DNA of 64,000 nt, taken from the NCBI RefSeq assembly GCF_010692325.1, contig NZ_JAAHHW010000021.1, positions 37,352 to 101,351 of the forward strand. Reading direction: 5' to 3'. A program made the position numbers and the translations under genes. This stretch comes from Moorena sp. SIO3I8. Its GTDB lineage: Bacteria; Cyanobacteriota; Cyanobacteriia; Cyanobacteriales; Coleofasciculaceae. Below, piece by piece: positions 62,336-64,000 of the stretch (position 1 is its first letter; the number at the start of each line of letters is the position of its first letter). The notes under the pieces were generated by a model. That model was not told the origin of the DNA. It made no database searches and worked only from the letters and a program-made list of their open reading frames with translations.

Positions 62336-63328
62336 ATGACAAGCTGTGTAATCGGAATAGATGGCGGTGCCAGTAAAACCCTTTGTGTAGTCCTCAACCA
62401 CCAAGGTCAAGTCCTAGGTCGAGGAGAAGCCGATGCCTCCAATTATCACACCGTTGGTATCAACACCGCTTTCGCCTCCATAGAATCAGCTATTCGCCTC
62501 GCCACCCAACAAGCTTTCGCTAAACTATCCATGGAATCCGTCACAGTGGAAGCCATTTGTTTGGGATTAGCCGGTGTTGGTCGTCCACGAGGTAGAGAAG
62601 TGGTGCAAGGCTTCGTCCAACAGTTGTTGTCAAGTCAGACAATTCCCGTCACTTGGGCATTACTCCCCTCTAATGTTGTTATTTGTGATGATGCTTTGAT
62701 TGCCTTAGTGGGGGGAGTCGGTAAGCCTGTGGGAGTTGTTGCGATCGCAGGCACCGGCTCAATTGTTTTTGGACGCAATGCCCAGGGAAATACCAAGCGA
62801 GTTGGTGGCTGGGGACATATCCTAGGAGATGTTGGCAGTGCCTATCACATTGCCGTCTCTGGATTACGAGCCGCTATCAACGCCTATGATGGCTTTGCAG
62901 TAACTAGTCTAACAACAACTAGTCTTCAGGAGCGCTTCACCACCCATTTTAACTTATCAAACTTCAATTATATCACAGATATCATCTATCGGCAAGGGTG
63001 GGGTGTCAAAGAAATTGCATCCTTAGCGCCAATTGTGGATCAAGCAGCCGCTGAAGGCGATCAGGTAGCCATTAGCATTATCGAAGATACAGTTAATCAA
63101 CTAGCAAAAGCTACCCAAGTTGTAATTGAAAGCGTCTTTACCCCTGACTCACAATGTGAGGTAGTAACCACCGGAAGTGTCTGGCATGGTCTTTCCTCAA
63201 TCCGTCACCGATTTGAATCATCCCTTGTCATGCTTAGCCCTAATGCTAACGTGATTTGGCCTCGCTATGAGCCTGCTTATGGTGCCGGTTTGTTAGGGTT
63301 GCGGAGTCTAGGCAATAGGCAAGAGTAA
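62336..63328 (+). CDS. BadF/BadG/BcrA/BcrD-type ATPase (N-acetylglucosamine kinase-like)
   Basis: The 330-residue ASKHA-fold protein has phosphate-1 motif VIGIDGGASKTLCVV at the N-terminus, then NYHTVGINTA. The phosphate-2 region is VICDDALIALVGG with GVVAIAGTGSIVFGRN, and VGGWGHILGDVGSAYHIA follows. These match the BadF/BcrA family members that act as N-acetylglucosamine or related amino-sugar kinases in amino-sugar recycling. It is a single gene; a hairpin AACCCACCCC/GGGGTG lies at its 3' end (63329-63357). Confidence 0.9.
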   Translation: MTSCVIGIDGGASKTLCVVLNHQGQVLGRGEADASNYHTVGINTAFASIESAIRLATQQAFAKLSMESVTVEAICLGLAGVGRPRGREVVQGFVQQLLSSQTIPVTWALLPSNVVICDDALIALVGGVGKPVGVVAIAGTGSIVFGRNAQGNTKRVGGWGHILGDVGSAYHIAVSGLRAAINAYDGFAVTSLTTTSLQERFTTHFNLSNFNYITDIIYRQGWGVKEIASLAPIVDQAAAEGDQVAISIIEDTVNQLAKATQVVIESVFTPDSQCEVVTTGSVWHGLSSIRHRFESSLVMLSPNANVIWPRYEPAYGAGLLGLRSLGNRQE

Positions 63329-63360
63329 CCCACCCCTAACGGTCGAGGTGGGGTGTGGCA
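63329..63360 (+). terminator. Hairpin between convergent genes
   Basis: CCCACCCCTAACGGTCGAGGTGGGGTG can fold as CCACCCC/GGGGTGG-like arms between the BadF-type gene and the Rpn-like gene. It lacks a U-run, so termination is uncertain. It resembles the IS200/605 end hairpins seen at 57.9 kb. Confidence 0.35.
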
Positions 63361-63368
63361 CTATTTAA

Positions 63369-64000
63369 TTACTGGGGCAAATGTTGAGTAAACTCATCTA
63401 GGGAGTTAACCGTTAATGCTGTTGCCATCAACTCTTCTAGTTGTTCGAGAGTTAAGGCTTGAATTCTGACGGATATCTCTGAAGGAATCTCTGAAAATCG
63501 CAGTTTAAGGATGCGCTCTAAACTGCCTCGACGTTCTTGTTGGATGCCTTGTTCAATCCCTTGTTCAATCCCTTGTTCAATCCCTTGTTCAATCCCTTGT
63601 TCAATCCCTTGTTCAATCCCTTGTTCAATCCCTTGAGCAACACCCTCTTGTAAAATCTCTTGATACCAGGGTGATTCCCGTAATACTGTCATATCCCACC
63701 TCATGATTTGTTGAATTAAGGGTATCTCTAAAACAAAACTAGCAAAGAACGCTAAGAGCGGTTCTAGTTGATTCAAAGTTTGATCCGCTCGTAGAGCCTG
63801 CACCGCTGACCGCAATTTCGATTCACTACCACCTCCAAATAAGATCGGGACAAATGGAAATAGGGGAGGTAATGGTTGTTCTAATACTAATTCAGCCTCT
63901 ACTTCCCACAGATTAATTACCCGATAATCTTGACGAGCCTTTAATCCCATGAATTCCCTGTCGTAGCAATTTTCAATAGTAACCGTGGTTGGAGGTGGCA
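63369..64000 (-). CDS. Rpn-like/DUF4351-type protein (5' end outside window)
   Basis: The frame stays open to the window edge on the minus strand (codons reading TTVTIENCYDREF precede the first internal Met), so the start is missing. The visible part contains MGLKARQDYRVINLWEVEAE, LFPFVPILFGGGSESKL, LLAFFASFVLEIPLIQQIMRWD and SPWYQEILQEGVAQ. These match the middle part of the Rpn/PD-(D/E)XK family. A tetrapeptide, GIEQ, repeats about eight times (12-bp DNA repeat at about 63550-63640). The ending has RGSLERILKLRFSEIPSEI. It is a relative of the pair at 24.6-26.7 kb. Confidence 0.75.
   Translation of the reverse strand, partial: PPPTTVTIENCYDREFMGLKARQDYRVINLWEVEAELVLEQPLPPLFPFVPILFGGGSESKLRSAVQALRADQTLNQLEPLLAFFASFVLEIPLIQQIMRWDMTVLRESPWYQEILQEGVAQGIEQGIEQGIEQGIEQGIEQGIEQGIEQGIQQERRGSLERILKLRFSEIPSEISVRIQALTLEQLEELMATALTVNSLDEFTQHLPQ

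Overview
The window is from a cyanobacterium. It carries the photosystem II genes psbN and psbH, a high-light-inducible protein, a CpcS/CpeS-type bilin lyase, an NblB-like HEAT protein, a CPP1-like protein and a CGLD27-family protein, and it is peppered with the GCGATCGC palindrome (HIP1). The density of heptanucleotide tandem repeats, 17-bp and 21-bp minisatellites, the dispersed GGCCGTAGGCCACGCTACGC palindrome, TnpB elements and WD40/STAND/CHAT proteins points to a large-genome filamentous form of the Moorena/Lyngbya type. That genus call is an inference from texture, not from a marker gene.

Layout. 0-8.4 kb: the 3' part of a WD40-TPR gene, a minisatellite, an initiator tRNA split by a group I intron, a leftward cluster (yqeK, rsfS, CGLD27, asparaginase), alanine dehydrogenase, a structured non-coding region and a small HLIP gene. 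8.7-17.4 kb: an IS607-type element with a nonsense-riddled tnpA, a MerR/WD40 overlapping pair, an RNase H-like gene, and a DUF1800/DUF1501 pair. 17.4-27.4 kb: a 21-bp minisatellite, an IS607 right-end remnant, a translationally coupled AAA ATPase plus giant TPR-STAND-WD40 protein, and three restriction-nuclease-fold genes. 27.5-35.2 kb: a Gld-type ABC transporter (ATPase, permease, GldG-like subunit) split by a Ser/Thr kinase and a PPOX-fold gene. 35.4-43.2 kb: a broken DUF1565/SLH gene, two orphan genes, the bilin lyase and NblB-like genes, and a PAS-GAF-GAF histidine kinase. 43.3-49.3 kb: psbN and psbH pushed 1.4 kb apart by insertions, then tatA, an OmpR-type regulator, a CPP1-like gene and a HAD phosphatase. 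49.8-56 kb: a NYN/OST-HTH protein, a UbiD-family decarboxylase, and a duplicated HTH region with a 55-residue orphan ORF and its decayed paralogue. 56.4-61.7 kb: a nest of IS607 and IS200/605-type elements, one of which has split a CHAT gene that belongs with a DUF1822 gene and a sigma-factor gene. 61.9-64 kb: a small membrane protein, a BadF-type kinase and an Rpn-like protein running off the edge.

How the parts relate. Core photosynthesis and translation genes alternate with accessory signalling modules and a heavy load of mobile or repetitive DNA. Candidates for an under-described system are the AAA-STAND pair (18.1-24.2 kb), the sigma-DUF1822-CHAT module broken by a TnpB element (57.7-61.7 kb), and an ORF-less structured region at about 8.06-8.30 kb that may be an IscB-associated (HEARO-type) RNA. 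Several repeats are inserted in coding regions, sometimes in frame, so repeat spread is actively reshaping genes here.
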